Shown one piece after another: positions 5,612-6,633 of a stretch of DNA of 6,633 bases. The notes beneath the pieces were generated by a model. It was given only the letters and a program-made list of their open reading frames with translations, was not told the DNA's origin and made no database searches. Positions within the stretch are counted from its first letter, which is position 1, and every line of letters begins with the position of its first letter. A program made the translations under genes and the position numbers. This DNA is from an uncultured Mailhella sp. (lineage in GTDB: Bacteria > Desulfobacterota > Desulfovibrionia > Desulfovibrionales > Desulfovibrionaceae): positions 1 through 6,633 of the forward strand of contig NZ_CAJJIC010000132.1 of NCBI RefSeq assembly GCF_905187505.1, given 5' to 3'.

Positions 5612-6603
5612 ACGACATGGAGAAAAAAGCGGAGGGCGTGTACGACGTGGACGCCATAGCTTCCCTGTTTGACGGCGGGGCGGAAGGCGGCTCCGAAGAG
5701 GGGGAGGACATGCCCGAAGACGTTCGGGACGACGAAGGCCGTGACGCATCCGGCCCCGCTGCCGAAGATAAGAGCGGCGCTGCCGCAGAGGACGCCGCCG
5801 GCGCTGCCGATGATGCCGAAAAGGACGCCGGAAACGACGAAGAGGGCCTTGCGGACGTGCCCATGCCGGAGGGCTTTGAAGAGGCGCTGTGGAGCGCGCT
5901 TTCTCCCGAGGCGCGAAGCGCGGTGCACTCGCGCGAGCAGGCCCATGCCGCGGAGCTTTCGCAGGCGAGGCGGAAGGAGCAGGCCGCAAGGCAGCGCGAG
6001 GAGCAGTTTGCCGTGGCGGCCAACGCCGAGCTTCAGCAGGCGCTTGCCGCCATGAAGCAGATTGTGGAAGCCGAGTACGGCTCCGTGGACTGGAACGCGC
6101 TTGCGGAACGTGATCCCGCCGCCTTTGTGAAACTGCGTCAGGCCTGCGCCTCCCGCATGGACGCCGTGCGCCGCGTGCAGGAGCGCGTGACGCAGGCCGC
6201 GCGCCGCTACGAAGCCGAACGCGCCGCCGAAGCCTCCCGCGCCATGGCCGACGAGTTCGCCCGCGTGCAGCCGGAACTTCGCGCCCTCATGGGAGCAGGA
6301 TTCAACGGCAGAACCTTTGCCGCCAACATCGCGGAATACATGAAGGAACAGGGCTGCCCCCCTTCCGCCGTCAACGGCCTGACCAAAGGGTACGAGGTCA
6401 AACTCGTCGCCAAGGCCATGCTCTACGACGCCCTCGCCGCCCGCCGCGCCGCCGCCGTCAAAAAGGTCGCCGACGCCCCCAGCGTCCGCCCCCCGCGCGC
6501 CTCGGCCAAATCCACCGACCGCGCCTCCCGCGCCCGCGACGCCCTCGCCCATAACCCCGACAGCACCGACGCCCTCGCCGCCCTCTTCGAAGCAACTATG
6601 TAA
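5608..6603 (+). CDS. Probable capsid scaffolding protein
   Basis: This is probably the internal scaffold that co-assembles with the major capsid protein and portal to set shell size, then leaves before or during packaging. The 331 residues show the expected architecture. There is an acidic, low-complexity N-terminus (about 20-85, rich in Asp/Glu/Ala/Gly), then PMPEGFEEALWSALSPEARS (85-104). A long Ala/Glu/Arg-rich helical coiled-coil region follows (about 105-220). DWNALAERDPAAFVKLR (161-177) matches a pattern common in these scaffolds. Next is a conserved-looking block, ELRALMGAGFNG (223-234) to YEVKLVAKAMLYDAL (262-276), and a basic, Pro/Ala/Arg-rich C-terminus (278-312) suited to binding the capsid protein. 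No protease motif is evident. Codon choice changes along the gene from G-ending to C-ending. It is last in the overlapping operon; the next gene, expected to be the major capsid protein, lies beyond the window. Confidence 0.83.
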   Translation: MNDMEKKAEGVYDVDAIASLFDGGAEGGSEEGEDMPEDVRDDEGRDASGPAAEDKSGAAAEDAAGAADDAEKDAGNDEEGLADVPMPEGFEEALWSALSPEARSAVHSREQAHAAELSQARRKEQAARQREEQFAVAANAELQQALAAMKQIVEAEYGSVDWNALAERDPAAFVKLRQACASRMDAVRRVQERVTQAARRYEAERAAEASRAMADEFARVQPELRALMGAGFNGRTFAANIAEYMKEQGCPPSAVNGLTKGYEVKLVAKAMLYDALAARRAAAVKKVADAPSVRPPRASAKSTDRASRARDALAHNPDSTDALAALFEATM

Positions 6604-6606
6604 AAC

Positions 6607-6633
6607 GCAGGAAAGGCAGGAAAGGCAGGAAAA
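6607..6633 (+). repeat. Tandem 9-base repeat, three copies, at the window edge
   Basis: GCAGGAAAG occurs at 6607-6615 and 6616-6624, and GCAGGAAAA at 6625-6633, so the third copy differs only in its last base. The array may continue past the edge. Each unit contains AGGA, so the array offers several staggered ribosome-binding cores just upstream of where the next gene should begin. Confidence 0.8.

Noticed and set aside
5311..6552. 413-codon open frame on the - strand across the scaffold-like gene, with Gly/Val-rich translation
   Set aside because: The low-complexity Gly/Ala/Val translation mirrors the acidic Ala/Asp-rich scaffold codons. The + strand frame has a strong ribosome site and a coherent architecture.

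Overview
This window looks like the start of the head-assembly and DNA-packaging block of a tailed-phage genome, probably a prophage. All well-supported genes lie on the + strand. The DNA is GC-rich, with many G- or C-ending codons. The non-coding first ~510 bases hold stacked CAGGGGC/GCCCCTG hairpins of a kind I associate with dispersed intergenic repeats in GC-rich Gram-negative genomes, including gut Desulfovibrionaceae (Desulfovibrio, Bilophila and relatives). That host assignment is an inference and is only moderately supported; no host gene is present to test it.

Layout. Bases 1-513 have no convincing gene. They contain a 20-base direct repeat whose copies start 311 bases apart, a composite palindromic element, and several other inverted repeats. 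Next come a small terminase subunit (514-948), a 124-base spacer with a strong hairpin, a large terminase subunit (1073-2335), a portal protein (2329-4452), an unrecognised 295-residue protein (4452-5339), a small 91-residue protein (5336-5611), and a scaffold-like protein (5608-6603). The window ends in a three-copy 9-base tandem repeat, just where the major capsid gene would be expected.

How the genes work together. TerS would recognise the phage DNA. TerL would use ATP to pump it through the portal ring and cut it. The scaffold-like protein would guide assembly of the capsid shell around the portal. From terL to the scaffold-like gene, every junction overlaps (by 1, 4 or 7 bases), so translation is probably coupled in one transcript.

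The most interesting gene is 4452-5339. Its middle is clearly AT-richer than everything around it (about 44% GC by hand count over 4561-4920, against about 65-70% in neighbouring genes). Both ends return to phage-like composition and carry short hydrophobic, Gly/Ala-rich segments. It occupies the slot just after the portal, where many phages keep MuF-type or cargo/effector proteins. It may be a horizontally acquired or swapped domain inside a head-associated protein, with function unknown. A second oddity is a sharp reversal of G/C strand skew inside the scaffold-like gene.
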